64,000 nucleotides of DNA from an uncultured Clostridia bacterium (GTDB lineage: Bacteria; Bacillota; Clostridia; UBA1381), in assembly GCA_934462945.1 (NCBI GenBank), contig CAKSJF010000003.1, positions 9,588 through 73,587 of the forward strand, written 5' to 3'. The notes under the pieces are model-generated. The model ran no database searches, was not told where the DNA came from, and worked only from the letters and a program-made list of their open reading frames with translations. The position numbers and the translations under genes are program-made. Shown here piece by piece: positions 1 to 8,200 of the stretch; position 1 is the first letter of the stretch, and each line of letters starts with the position of its first letter.

Positions 1-440
1 AAATACAACACGATACCAATTGCAGCAGAGATCGCCGCATCCCGTACCCCGCCTCCGAAAAATAGTGAAAAGGACGCGGCAACAAATGCATACACCACCG
101 CCTGAATCCCGGTTTGATAACGTTTGGATTTGATCTCCTCCATCCATCTTCTTGCTTCCGGAATCGGCGGAGGATCGGCACAGATTCTCCGGCAGGTATC
201 ATTGAGCTTGTCCAGATAATTGAGATCTGTCTGATAATTTTTGATACGCCGGAGCGTGGTCTGGCTTTTTTTGTCCTTCGTCACCGTCAGATAAATCGCG
301 CTGGTCAATGCAAATACCTCTGCATGCGCGCCATAGGCTGTGCAGAGCCTTCCAATCGAATCCTCCACACGCGAAATTTCCGCACCGCTAAGAAGCAGCC
401 TTTCTCCAAAGTCCATTAAAAATTCTGATAATTCCTCCAT
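1..440 (-). CDS. ThrE/YjjP-family threonine/serine exporter N-terminal part (runs off the window)
   Basis: The reading frame starts at the ATG whose complement ends at 440 and stays open to base 1, so the C-terminal end is missing. GGAGGA at 445-450 (minus strand) is a good ribosome site. The first residues read MEELSEFLMDFGERLLLSGA, followed by EISRVEDSIGRLCTAYG and DPPPIPEARRWMEEI. This is the cytoplasmic amphipathic region typical of the ThrE family. A hydrophobic glycine-rich segment (AVVYAFVAASFSLFFGGG) begins the membrane domain at about residue 115. Family members export threonine or serine, or pair with a second short ThrE-like subunit. Which of these forms this is cannot be told because the end is outside the window. 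The next gene upstream on this strand is a 46-residue protein 65 bases away. Confidence 0.75.
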   Translation of the reverse strand, partial: MEELSEFLMDFGERLLLSGAEISRVEDSIGRLCTAYGAHAEVFALTSAIYLTVTKDKKSQTTLRRIKNYQTDLNYLDKLNDTCRRICADPPPIPEARRWMEEIKSKRYQTGIQAVVYAFVAASFSLFFGGGVRDAAISAAIGIVLY

Positions 441-462
441 AGAATCCTCCCGAATGCAGTAT

Positions 463-495
463 GGGGTTTTCCGCACAGATCATGCAGAAAACCCC
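463..495. terminator. Stem-loop between the small Cys-rich protein and the ThrE-like gene
   Basis: GGGGTTTTCCGCA (463-475) pairs with TGCAGAAAACCCC (483-495) with one G-T wobble and a 7-base loop. It lies just after the stop codon of the 46-residue protein on the minus strand, but no clean U-tract follows on that strand. It may be a weak terminator or an mRNA 3'-end stabiliser. Confidence 0.35.
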
Positions 496-504
496 GGAAT
501 TTTC

Positions 505-645
505 TTAGCAGCAGGGATTGTCACAGCATCCGCCGCCAAGCAGGCCGCCGTTTCCATTGTCACAGCAGCAGAAAATCAGAACGATAATAATCAAAATCCA
601 GATCCAGGAATCGTTATTACCGCCGCATCCTCCAAATAAACCCAT
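505..645 (-). CDS. 46-residue Gly/Cys-rich single-span membrane peptide
   Basis: This is a short reading frame with a strong ribosome site (AAAGGAGGAAG, 7 bases before ATG). It begins MGLFGGCGGNNDSWIWILII, continues as a hydrophobic stretch IVLIFCCC, and ends in a Gly-rich tail with paired cysteines (GGGCCDNPCC). The design is a Gly/Cys-rich head, one membrane span with a CCC cluster, and a Cys-rich end. Very short proteins of this composition are common in sporulating Clostridia and Bacilli (YjcZ-like), and several are sporulation-associated. No function is assigned here. The quality of the ribosome site and the coherent composition support a real gene. Confidence 0.7.
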   Translation of the reverse strand: MGLFGGCGGNNDSWIWILIIIVLIFCCCDNGNGGLLGGGCCDNPCC

Positions 646-718
646 AAGACTTCCTCCTTTTACGGAAACTCTAAGCAAGCTGCTTATAGTACACCATATT
701 CAGGAGACAGCAAAAAGG

Positions 719-1000
719 TTACATGGGTTTTTCATGAAAAATATAAACACCGTCCTCTGATTTCGTGAAAAAGAGTAAAACCTCTTTTCCCGGCGCATGT
801 ACCACACAGCTCCATCCATCCGGGAGCGCTGTAATTTCCGAATAGGACGCACCCGGATAATGCGTTTCGACATAGCGCGAAACCGCATTGTGCTGATCGG
901 AAAAACGAATCGGATTAAACGCACCGCGCCCCTTTGCAGCATGGTAAATACCGGCTGCGGCAAGCGCAAACAAAACAGGAACCCATTTATTTTTTTTCAT
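719..1000 (-). CDS. Small membrane-anchored protein of unknown function (93 aa)
   Basis: The gene starts MKKNKWVPVLFALAAAGIYH, a short basic end followed by one membrane segment (residues 6-20). A soluble domain of about 70 residues follows and includes NAVSRYVETHYPGASYSEI and a hydrophobic strand (EVLLFFTK). AAGGTGATGAAGC precedes the ATG. It begins 11 bases after the stop of the GH106-like gene on the same strand, so the two are probably on one mRNA. I do not recognise the family. The soluble part, with alternating strands and conserved-looking aromatic residues, could be a small extracytoplasmic PepSY-like fold, but this is only a guess. Confidence 0.6.
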   Translation of the reverse strand: MKKNKWVPVLFALAAAGIYHAAKGRGAFNPIRFSDQHNAVSRYVETHYPGASYSEITALPDGWSCVVHAPGKEVLLFFTKSEDGVYIFHEKPM

Positions 1001-1011
1001 GCTTCATCACC

Positions 1012-3732
1012 TTATTTCTCTAAAATTGAGGTTTCTACAAAACAATAGTCATCATTCCAACCGATCTCCGGATTATAAAACGGAGACTCTCTCCGGTAGA
1101 AACGATCCGGTCCGACGCTGATTGATTCGCCCTCCTCCAGATGATGCGGACCTAACAAATTGCGCAGATTATTCACCAGGGTGAGCGTAACGGTATTTTC
1201 CCCGGCTGTCAGCGAATCGCAAAGCTCCAGAGAGAACGGATTCCAGATCAGCGTTTTTTCCGGTGTTTGATTCACCGAAACTCCAATGGCATTCAGTCCG
1301 CGCTTTTCTGCATCAAAGCGATAGTCACAATCCGGCAGGGTGATTGTTTTCCTGAGCGTCATTCTTCCGGAGAAGAACGGGAAACCCTGCTGCTCAAGAT
1401 TCTGAAGCGTAATTTCTTTTGGCATTTCGGTTAGCGTAAAGTCGCCGTGATAGCGTACTGCATGCCGGTCAAGCTTTGTAAACTCTCCGTCTGTTTTCAC
1501 GCCAAAGCTGCCGGTCAGATACAATGCCTCAAGCTCCATATTATAATACAGCTTATTCTTTTCCGTCTCAAAAATCCGGCTGTTCCGGATCATTTCATAG
1601 ACCTCCTCCGACTGTTCAAAATCACAGGTCAGAACAATCTCATTTTCGCCCACGTGCGCAAGCGCTGCAATCGGCAGCTTGCGGAATGCAGCATCCCGGA
1701 AATATCCTGCATCTTTCTGCTTCAATTGCTTTCCGTTGACGGTAATTTCAAACCGTTCCGGTGTTTCGCATACCAGGCACAAATCTTCACAAACAGACTC
1801 TGCATAGAATTTGAACCGCAGCTTTACCGAAACCCGTTTTCCAAGCGCATTTGCCCGGTCGCCGACATCTAAGATATACGCATTCTCATCAATCAGCTCG
1901 CCGTCAAACCAATAGTCGCAGGTGTCTAATACCAATACGTTCGGCTCGGAAGATGTAATTTCCCATGCCCCCTCAAGCGGCAGAACCTTTTTTGCCTTTT
2001 GCTCCGCTTGTTTATAGGCATGTCCGGTGCGGTCATCTAAGATCACAACACTGGATAACGGCGCAAAATCAAACACCTGCGGAAAATCGCATAGCTCTCC
2101 ATCATCATTCAGCATTTTTCCCCTGACTCCAAAGGCTGCCCGATAGTCCTGATCGGTGGAATTGACAAAATAGTGCATGTCAAAATCTTCAAAGGAGCGC
2201 TTGGTATAGGTAATTTCCGGAACGTCAATCACCGGATTCTCCGGCACTTCCTCTTGTGAAAGCAACTTTCCTCCGTTTTTCTCAAATTCATCTAACAGCG
2301 CCTTTGTGGAATCTAACAGTACCTCGCCGATCGGACGGACGATTTTTGTGTAGCGCTGCTTTCCGACCACGATTGCCGCACCCTCCACATGTGCATGCCG
2401 GGAAAGAATCGTTTCATCTCCGAGATCAAACAGCACATGCTTTTCCTCTAACGTACGGATTGCATGATCGAATTTTTCCTGCAATTCATTTAACCCAACA
2501 TTTTTATCATTGTCAAAAAGCGTCCATGCCGTTGACTGCGGATGAATCAGCAGGGTGTCAAAATCCGGCTTTCCCTCTGCTAAGAGCATTCCGATCCGGG
2601 AAGTGACGTCGATAAACTTTTTAAATTCTTTCCACCATGGCTGCTGATAGTACATTGCCGGCGGATAGTCTCTTTTCCGGATTCCGCGCAGGCTATAACC
2701 CTCCAAATGCGGGCAGAGAAGATTCACGCCGCGCACCATCTGTCCCTCATACAGACCTCTTAGCTCCTCAAAGCTGACGTTATGTCCGCACATAGCAAAT
2801 GTTTCGGATAAAACCTGCTTCTTTCCTAACTGGTGTGCAACCGAGGAAACCTGTAAGGGCGTCTGCGGAACGGTTTTGTTCCGGGAAAGCCAGTCCATAC
2901 CGGGAACATGGAAGTATTCATAGCTTGGCATCACCGCACCGCTGCAAGTCAGCTGCGAGAGCATCGTCTCCTCTAAGAGCATATGTCCGGTCAGCTGCAT
3001 GCCATGTTCCCCGCAGAAATCATAAATCTGCTTTGCAAAGGCATTGGTGAATAAATCAGTCACCAGCTTCCAGAATTTCAGGCGCGTGTCCTTAAAATTG
3101 CCGACTTCTAAATAAAGCTCGTCCAAATGCTCTAATAGGTTTTCCGAATAACGCTTTTGGTATTCCTCCTCCAGCACAAAGCTCCAGGGGATTCCCTCGC
3201 GTGACAGCTGCGGCTCATCAGTAAAAATACCCGGCATCTCCGTTCCGTAGCGTTTTTCATAAAGCGCATAGGAATTACGGATAAATTCTTTTACTACTTT
3301 TTTATCTAAATTATCAACGTAAAACGGATTGACATCATAATAGAAATGATAGCCATGCAGATTGCAGATGGTGCGGTCGGTATGACCCTCGCCCTTTTCC
3401 ATACGGAGATATTTCTGCTGATATTCAATTCCCAAGCCATTGACCTTTCCTGCTGCAAAGCCGCTCGGCCAGCCGATTTCATCATATGCCCACGCGCCCA
3501 TACCGCGTTTTTTTCCCTCGGCTACACCGGTATCAACATTGGCAAACCATTCCTCACCTAAATACTCAGTTTCCAGACCGCCGCGTGCGTGCATAAAATA
3601 GCCGCCGATCCCGGCTTTGTCCATAATCTCAATCTGCCGTGCAGTTTCCTTTTCCTCTAATTTTTCGTTCCATGACCAAAACGGAATCGGCCGGTATTTT
3701 TTCGGCGGATTCTTTAAAGCTTCCAAATTCAT
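1012..3732 (-). CDS. GH106-like glycoside hydrolase (putative alpha-L-rhamnosidase)
   Basis: The 906-residue protein begins with a family-type N-terminus: PIPFWSWNEKL at about residue 16, then MDKAGIGGYFMHARGGLETE and YLGEEW. This is the pattern of the catalytic barrel of GH106-like enzymes, which hydrolyse terminal alpha-L-rhamnose. Other acidic sites that may belong to the active centre are YDEIGWPSG (about 84-92) and FTDEPQ (about 170). The last 250 residues look like beta-sandwich sugar-binding modules, including the FFSGRMTLRKTI strand and a terminal GENTVTLTL segment. There is no signal peptide, so the enzyme should act in the cytoplasm on imported oligosaccharides. A TTTACA/TATAAT promoter lies upstream. 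A GH78 rhamnosidase at 25.7 kb and FucO at 47 kb fit a rhamnoside diet. Substrate is inferred, not shown. Confidence 0.7.
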   Translation of the reverse strand: MNLEALKNPPKKYRPIPFWSWNEKLEEKETARQIEIMDKAGIGGYFMHARGGLETEYLGEEWFANVDTGVAEGKKRGMGAWAYDEIGWPSGFAAGKVNGLGIEYQQKYLRMEKGEGHTDRTICNLHGYHFYYDVNPFYVDNLDKKVVKEFIRNSYALYEKRYGTEMPGIFTDEPQLSREGIPWSFVLEEEYQKRYSENLLEHLDELYLEVGNFKDTRLKFWKLVTDLFTNAFAKQIYDFCGEHGMQLTGHMLLEETMLSQLTCSGAVMPSYEYFHVPGMDWLSRNKTVPQTPLQVSSVAHQLGKKQVLSETFAMCGHNVSFEELRGLYEGQMVRGVNLLCPHLEGYSLRGIRKRDYPPAMYYQQPWWKEFKKFIDVTSRIGMLLAEGKPDFDTLLIHPQSTAWTLFDNDKNVGLNELQEKFDHAIRTLEEKHVLFDLGDETILSRHAHVEGAAIVVGKQRYTKIVRPIGEVLLDSTKALLDEFEKNGGKLLSQEEVPENPVIDVPEITYTKRSFEDFDMHYFVNSTDQDYRAAFGVRGKMLNDDGELCDFPQVFDFAPLSSVVILDDRTGHAYKQAEQKAKKVLPLEGAWEITSSEPNVLVLDTCDYWFDGELIDENAYILDVGDRANALGKRVSVKLRFKFYAESVCEDLCLVCETPERFEITVNGKQLKQKDAGYFRDAAFRKLPIAALAHVGENEIVLTCDFEQSEEVYEMIRNSRIFETEKNKLYYNMELEALYLTGSFGVKTDGEFTKLDRHAVRYHGDFTLTEMPKEITLQNLEQQGFPFFSGRMTLRKTITLPDCDYRFDAEKRGLNAIGVSVNQTPEKTLIWNPFSLELCDSLTAGENTVTLTLVNNLRNLLGPHHLEEGESISVGPDRFYRRESPFYNPEIGWNDDYCFVETSILEK

Positions 3733-3768
3733 ATGCTGTCCTCCTGCATTTTCAAATATTCTACTGAT

Positions 3769-3797
3769 ATTATACAGTATTTTTGTGAAATTGTAAA
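3769..3797 (-). promoter_or_regulatory. Sigma-A type promoter of the GH106-like gene
   Basis: On the minus strand TTTACA (3797-3792) and TATAAT (3774-3769) are separated by 17 bases. The start codon of the glycosidase gene is about 37 bases further on. Confidence 0.6.
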
Positions 3798-3815
3798 TAG
3801 TTTTTTGGTTTATTC

Positions 3816-3844
3816 TTGCATTTTACATCTGATTGTGATATAAT
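3816..3844 (+). promoter_or_regulatory. Sigma-A type promoter of the GNAT gene
   Basis: TTGCAT (3816-3821) and TATAAT (3839-3844) are 17 bases apart, with TG at the extended -10 position. It is divergent from the GH106-like promoter, about 20 bases away, so the two may share regulation. Confidence 0.7.
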
Positions 3845-3869
3845 TGTGCAGACAAGGAGGGAATTGCAT

Positions 3870-4388
3870 ATGATACGGAAAGCAAAAAGCCAGGATTTAG
3901 ACGCAGTCGAGAAAATGTATGAGGAAATTATCACCGCGCCACCCCTGCCCGATTCCTCGGTAGGATGGATTCTGGGAGTTTATCCGACCCGGAAAACAGC
4001 AGAGGACGCACTGGGACGGGAAGATCTGTTTGTTTTGGAGGATGAGGGGCGCGTGGTTGCATCTGCCATCATTAATCAGGTACAGGTACCCTCCTACCAC
4101 GAGGCAGACTGGGCATATGCTGCGGAAGATTCCGAGGTAATGGTGTTACATACGCTCTGCGTTTTTCCGACCGAATCAAAAAAGGGTTACGGCAGACAGT
4201 TTGTCGCATTTTATGAGGACTATGCAAGAAAACATGGCTGCACCGTTCTCCGGATGGACACCAACCAAAAGAACAATCGTGCCAGACGGATGTACCAAAA
4301 GCTTGGGTATCGTGAGGCAGGGATTGTCGGCTGTACATTCCAGGGGATTCCGGACGTTGGCTTGGTTTGTCTGGAAAAACAATTATAA
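3870..4388 (+). CDS. GNAT-family N-acetyltransferase
   Basis: The start chosen is MIRKAKSQDL because AAGGAGGG lies 8 bases before this ATG and the promoter at 3816-3844 falls inside any longer version. The 172-residue product has the GNAT order: MIRKA...DLDAV at the start, an acetyl-CoA-binding strand-helix region VLHTLCVFPTESKKGYGRQF, and a C-terminal motif of the NQKNNRARRMYQKLGYREAG type. The family moves an acetyl group from acetyl-CoA to amines on small molecules or protein N-termini. Substrate cannot be read from sequence. It is transcribed from its own promoter and followed by a perfect palindrome at 4389-4427. Confidence 0.85.
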   Translation: MIRKAKSQDLDAVEKMYEEIITAPPLPDSSVGWILGVYPTRKTAEDALGREDLFVLEDEGRVVASAIINQVQVPSYHEADWAYAAEDSEVMVLHTLCVFPTESKKGYGRQFVAFYEDYARKHGCTVLRMDTNQKNNRARRMYQKLGYREAGIVGCTFQGIPDVGLVCLEKQL

Positions 4389-4427
4389 TAGGCAATTGTA
4401 AAATTCAATGAATTTTACAATTGCCTA
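4389..4427. repeat. Perfect 18-bp palindrome after the GNAT gene
   Basis: The two arms (4389-4406 and 4410-4427) are fully complementary around the loop AAT. The arms are A/T-rich and centre on CAATTGTAAAATTC. It begins right after the GNAT stop codon but is followed by A6 rather than a U-tract. Rho-independent termination on the plus strand is therefore not clear. Confidence 0.7.
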
Positions 4428-4456
4428 AAAAATGATAACAAAAGGAGAAGAAAGAA

Positions 4457-5122
4457 ATGGAACTCAAAGGAAAAACAATCAACTACTTAGGCGACAGCAT
4501 CACAGAGGGGTGCGGTGTTGAGGATGTGGCAAACAATCGTTATGACAACGTGATGCTCAGAAAATGCGGCTTAAAGGAGGTTCGCAACTACGGAATCGGC
4601 GGCACACGCTATGCCTACCAGGTAAAGCCGACAGTGGACTGTCCGCAGTTTGACCTTTATTTCTGCGGCAGAGCCATCTGGATGAATCCGGATGCAGACA
4701 TTGTGGTGGTATACGGCGGAGTGAATGACTATCTGCATGGCACAGCACCCTTTGGAACAGAGGAGGACACCTCCCCGGAAACCTTCTGCGGTGCAGCGAA
4801 CTGGCTCATGAAGTACTTAAAGGAAGCCTATGCCGGAAAAACCATTGTGATTATGACCCCGGCGCATTGCTGCCTGCGTGGAGAAGCCCCGGACACCAAT
4901 CCCTCCGGTTCTAACAACCGTCCTCTTTCCGACTATGTGGGCGTGATCGAAAGAACGGCGAAAAAGTATCAGCTTCCCTGTCTGAATCTTTTTGAAAAGC
5001 TGCCGATCAATCCGAACAAGGAAGAGGATCGGATCAAATACACAGCAGACGGTCTGCATCTAAACGATGCCGGACAAGAGGTTTTAGCAGATGTGCTGGC
5101 AGACTTTATTGCCAAATTATAA
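4457..5122 (+). CDS. SGNH/GDSL-family hydrolase (putative carbohydrate esterase)
   Basis: The 221-residue protein shows the SGNH blocks in order. Block I is YLGDSITEGCG with the nucleophile Ser at about residue 14. Block II is GIGGTRYA with the oxyanion Gly. Block III is VVYGGVNDYLHG with its Asn. Block V is DGLHLNDAGQ with the catalytic Asp and His near residues 201-204. No signal peptide is present. The family hydrolyses esters, often acetyl groups on sugars; the nearby glycosidase makes removal of acetyl groups from imported glycans likely. AAAGGAGAAGAAAG precedes the ATG. A bidirectional terminator follows at 5200-5237. Confidence 0.85.
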   Translation: MELKGKTINYLGDSITEGCGVEDVANNRYDNVMLRKCGLKEVRNYGIGGTRYAYQVKPTVDCPQFDLYFCGRAIWMNPDADIVVVYGGVNDYLHGTAPFGTEEDTSPETFCGAANWLMKYLKEAYAGKTIVIMTPAHCCLRGEAPDTNPSGSNNRPLSDYVGVIERTAKKYQLPCLNLFEKLPINPNKEEDRIKYTADGLHLNDAGQEVLADVLADFIAKL

Positions 5123-5135
5123 ATTTTCTGAACGG

Positions 5136-5172
5136 ACAAGCTCTCAGTCTGCTTTTCAGACTGAGAGCTTGT
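5136..5172. repeat. Palindromic repeat, diverged member of the CCCTCAGTC family
   Basis: ACAAGCTCTCAGTCTG (5136-5151) and its perfect inverse (5157-5172) flank CTTTT. Compared with the copy at 18033-18073 the same scaffold is kept, with AAGCTCTCAG in place of AATCCCTCAG. The change occurs in both arms, so pairing is preserved. Confidence 0.6.
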
Positions 5173-5199
5173 AAAAGCGGTATCATTCATTCTATCAAA

Positions 5200-5237
5200 A
5201 ATATCCGGCACTGCTCCTGCAATGCCGGATATTTTTT
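5200..5237. terminator. Bidirectional rho-independent terminator
   Basis: ATATCCGGCA (5201-5210) pairs with TGCCGGATAT (5223-5232). T5 follows on the plus strand and A5 precedes it, giving a U-tract in both directions. It ends the convergent SGNH and large secreted-protein genes. Confidence 0.85.
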
Positions 5238-5238
5238 A

Positions 5239-8200
5239 TCATTCAAATTCAGCCATATTTCCGATTGGTCTTAAGGTTTTCAGATCTTCCAGAACATATG
5301 CCCGGAATTTATAGCAGCTTGCATTTTTCAAGCCAAGCTCCTCATACAAACGGACTGTAAACTGATTATTTTCCTTGGTGATCGGAACGGTTTTCAGATT
5401 AACAAGCTTCCCATCGTTCTGATAACCTGCAACCACCACAATGCCCTCTCTGCCGTTTCCATAAACATCTAACCGCACATCCCCCGAATTCTGCTCTAAA
5501 AAGACTTCAGGCTTTACATCGCCTACGGAAACATACACCGTTTTTGAAACAACCTTGTATCCCTCACAGGTGATCAGGCAATGATAGGCGCGGGTTTCAC
5601 CCTCGGCAAGATCGGACGGAATATGAAATTCCGGAGAGGTTTCGCCGTCCAATGCAACTGATTCGTTGGATATATCATAAGCGCACCACTGATAGGTCAG
5701 CTCACTGTTTGGATATTTTTCAAGGTTTCTTTCCGCTGCCACCGTCAGCACTCCGCCGTCGGTATAGCCTGTCGGCAGATTCACGCTCTCCGGCTGCTTT
5801 GTAATCCATGCTGGCTTGGGTCTAACATCTGCATAGTATGCACTTTGAGCCGTATCCTGATACCACTCCTGCGTATTTGTACGCCAGAGCGCCAGCCCCT
5901 CTCCTAATGCGTCTTGAATCTCACACTGCATCAAACGCAGAATCATATAAGTGCCGCTCAGAATCTGCATTTTTTTGCATTCACTCGTCAGCGTATCGGT
6001 TACAACCAGATTCTTTAAGGTCGGACAAGAGTTTTTGTTTCGGAAATACAGTTTCGTTCTGATCGCTCCTGTGTGGATTGTGACCGAAGAATCCACATTG
6101 ATCTGTGCTTTTGAGGTTGTTCCGCTGATCGTGTGATCATTCAGGTCAATCACCGCATCCTCTGCCTTGATCAAAATGTCTCCCTGATATTGAACATCTC
6201 CGACTGCATACACGGTGACATCATCTAAAAGCGTCAGCGTTCCGCCGTCTGCAAGTGCGGCTGCTGCGTCCATAAAATTCTCAAAGTATTCCGTTACTCC
6301 GGAATTGGTAACCGCGGCGCAGAATTGCACCTGGCACACCGGACAGGTATTTCCCTCCATGCCCTCATGCGCGCACTTTACTTTCAGCGTGATGCGCTTG
6401 ATTGCTGCATAATTTGTACCGTCCGAAACAACACACAGATATTCTTTTGTTCCATGGCTATATCCGGACGGGATCTGATATTCCGGACTGTTTGCCTGTT
6501 GAATTGCTTTGCCGTCACAATACCACTGATAGGAAAGATTTTCTCCCTCAATTCCAGCCGACACAGTCATCGGCTGATAGCCGAACGAAACCGTCATTTC
6601 CTCCTTGGAGGCTGCAAACGGGGATTTGACCACCCGGACGCTCTCCAGTGCATTGCCGCTAAACATGTCGCTGATTTCTCTTGTTTCTGTACTGGTGCTT
6701 TGATAAGCATAGCCGTCTGCAAGCATACCGAAGAAATCCGGATTCCGCTCCTGATTGTCCATAATTGCCGCATATTCGCCGCCGGAAAGCTCCAGAGAGC
6801 CGATAAAGCTGTTCAAACAGATCGGACCGGTAAATGTTCCGTCCGAAACCACAAGCCGTCCGCCGTTATTCGCATATGAGATTGATATGGAGCTATTATC
6901 CTGATTATCCGCATCATAATGTCCGTTGGTAAACTGCACACCGTTTACATAAAGTGTTCCCTCGCCGCTTAACGAAAAACCGTTTCCATATGTACCTTCC
7001 CGGTTACGGATTTCCATATTCTCCAGAGTCACCGAACCGCCGTAAACACTTCCTGCAATTCCGTTGCTGGAAGCTGTCATCACGCCATCTCGCAGGAGAA
7101 TCTCCGCACCGTGATTTTGAATCAATGCAGTACTGTCGCCATAGGTCAGGGTATGTCCATCAAAATTGATCTCAACATTTCCCTCAGAAAGGTACAGACC
7201 ATCGTATTCCGTTGCGTCTGCCAAGAGAGTCAGACGGACATTTTGCTCTCCGCTTATGCTATTTTCCAAATCATTAAATCTTGTAAAATACCGGGGAATA
7301 TCGTGATCGGTCTGAAGCATATAGACAGAATGCTCACGCTTTCTGCTGGCAAACTCCTCTGCATAAATCTCGATATCTCCTATAATCTTGTCTCCCGGAA
7401 TGGTGATCGTTCCGTCCTCTGCAAAATCAAATTCATAAATCTCTTCTCCGGCAATTTTAACAGAAAGCTCTCCATTATTTCCCGGGAACCACTTCATACC
7501 GCCATAGGAATCAGTCAGACGGAAAGAATAGTCTGTTCCGTATTTTGCAGTTTTCGCGCCGGAAAACCGCATCCGGTAAAGCTCAGTGGTGACATGAAAA
7601 TCCGGAAGCTCATAGAATGCATGAATCAGATAACTTCCGGATGTGACCTTATCTCCGGCAATCTGCAAAATGCCATTCTCCTCGGAATAGGTAAAGTCCG
7701 CAAAGCTTTGTCCGTCCAATGTAACCGAAACATCCTCTGTTTTGGGATGCGCATTCAGCGATACCAGGGTACATGTATAGGTTTCACCCGAAACAATATA
7801 ATCGCTCTGCTCCGAAACACTCACACCGTCCAGAGAGAACTCCATTTTTCTGCCCTCAGCACCCAGCGGAATGAATCTGCCGAGCTGTAATTGTTGGGAA
7901 GTTCCCCGAAGAATCAGCTCATAAGTCTGATACGCTTTTTGCTCATTTGCAAAAAAGATGTTATAATTATCATACTTTGCAGCATCCATAAACCCGTCTG
8001 TGCTTACCGCTCCAAGGGATTCCTTTGCTCCGTCCTCTGTGATTCCGAAAAGCTCAATTTCCTTTGGCTGACGCGCTGGACGCGCGGAAGTGTCATATGC
8101 ATTTTTCACCGCAATGCCGGCAAGCTTTACTTTGTTTTTCATCCAAAACTTTGCGCCTAATTCGTAGCTGCCGTCCTCCGCTAACACTCCGTCACCGCCA

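Noticed and set aside
2256..2606. Plus-strand open frame inside the GH106-like gene
   Set aside because: It is antisense to a well-supported gene, lacks a ribosome site and shows no domain. The same holds for many other antisense frames in the window.
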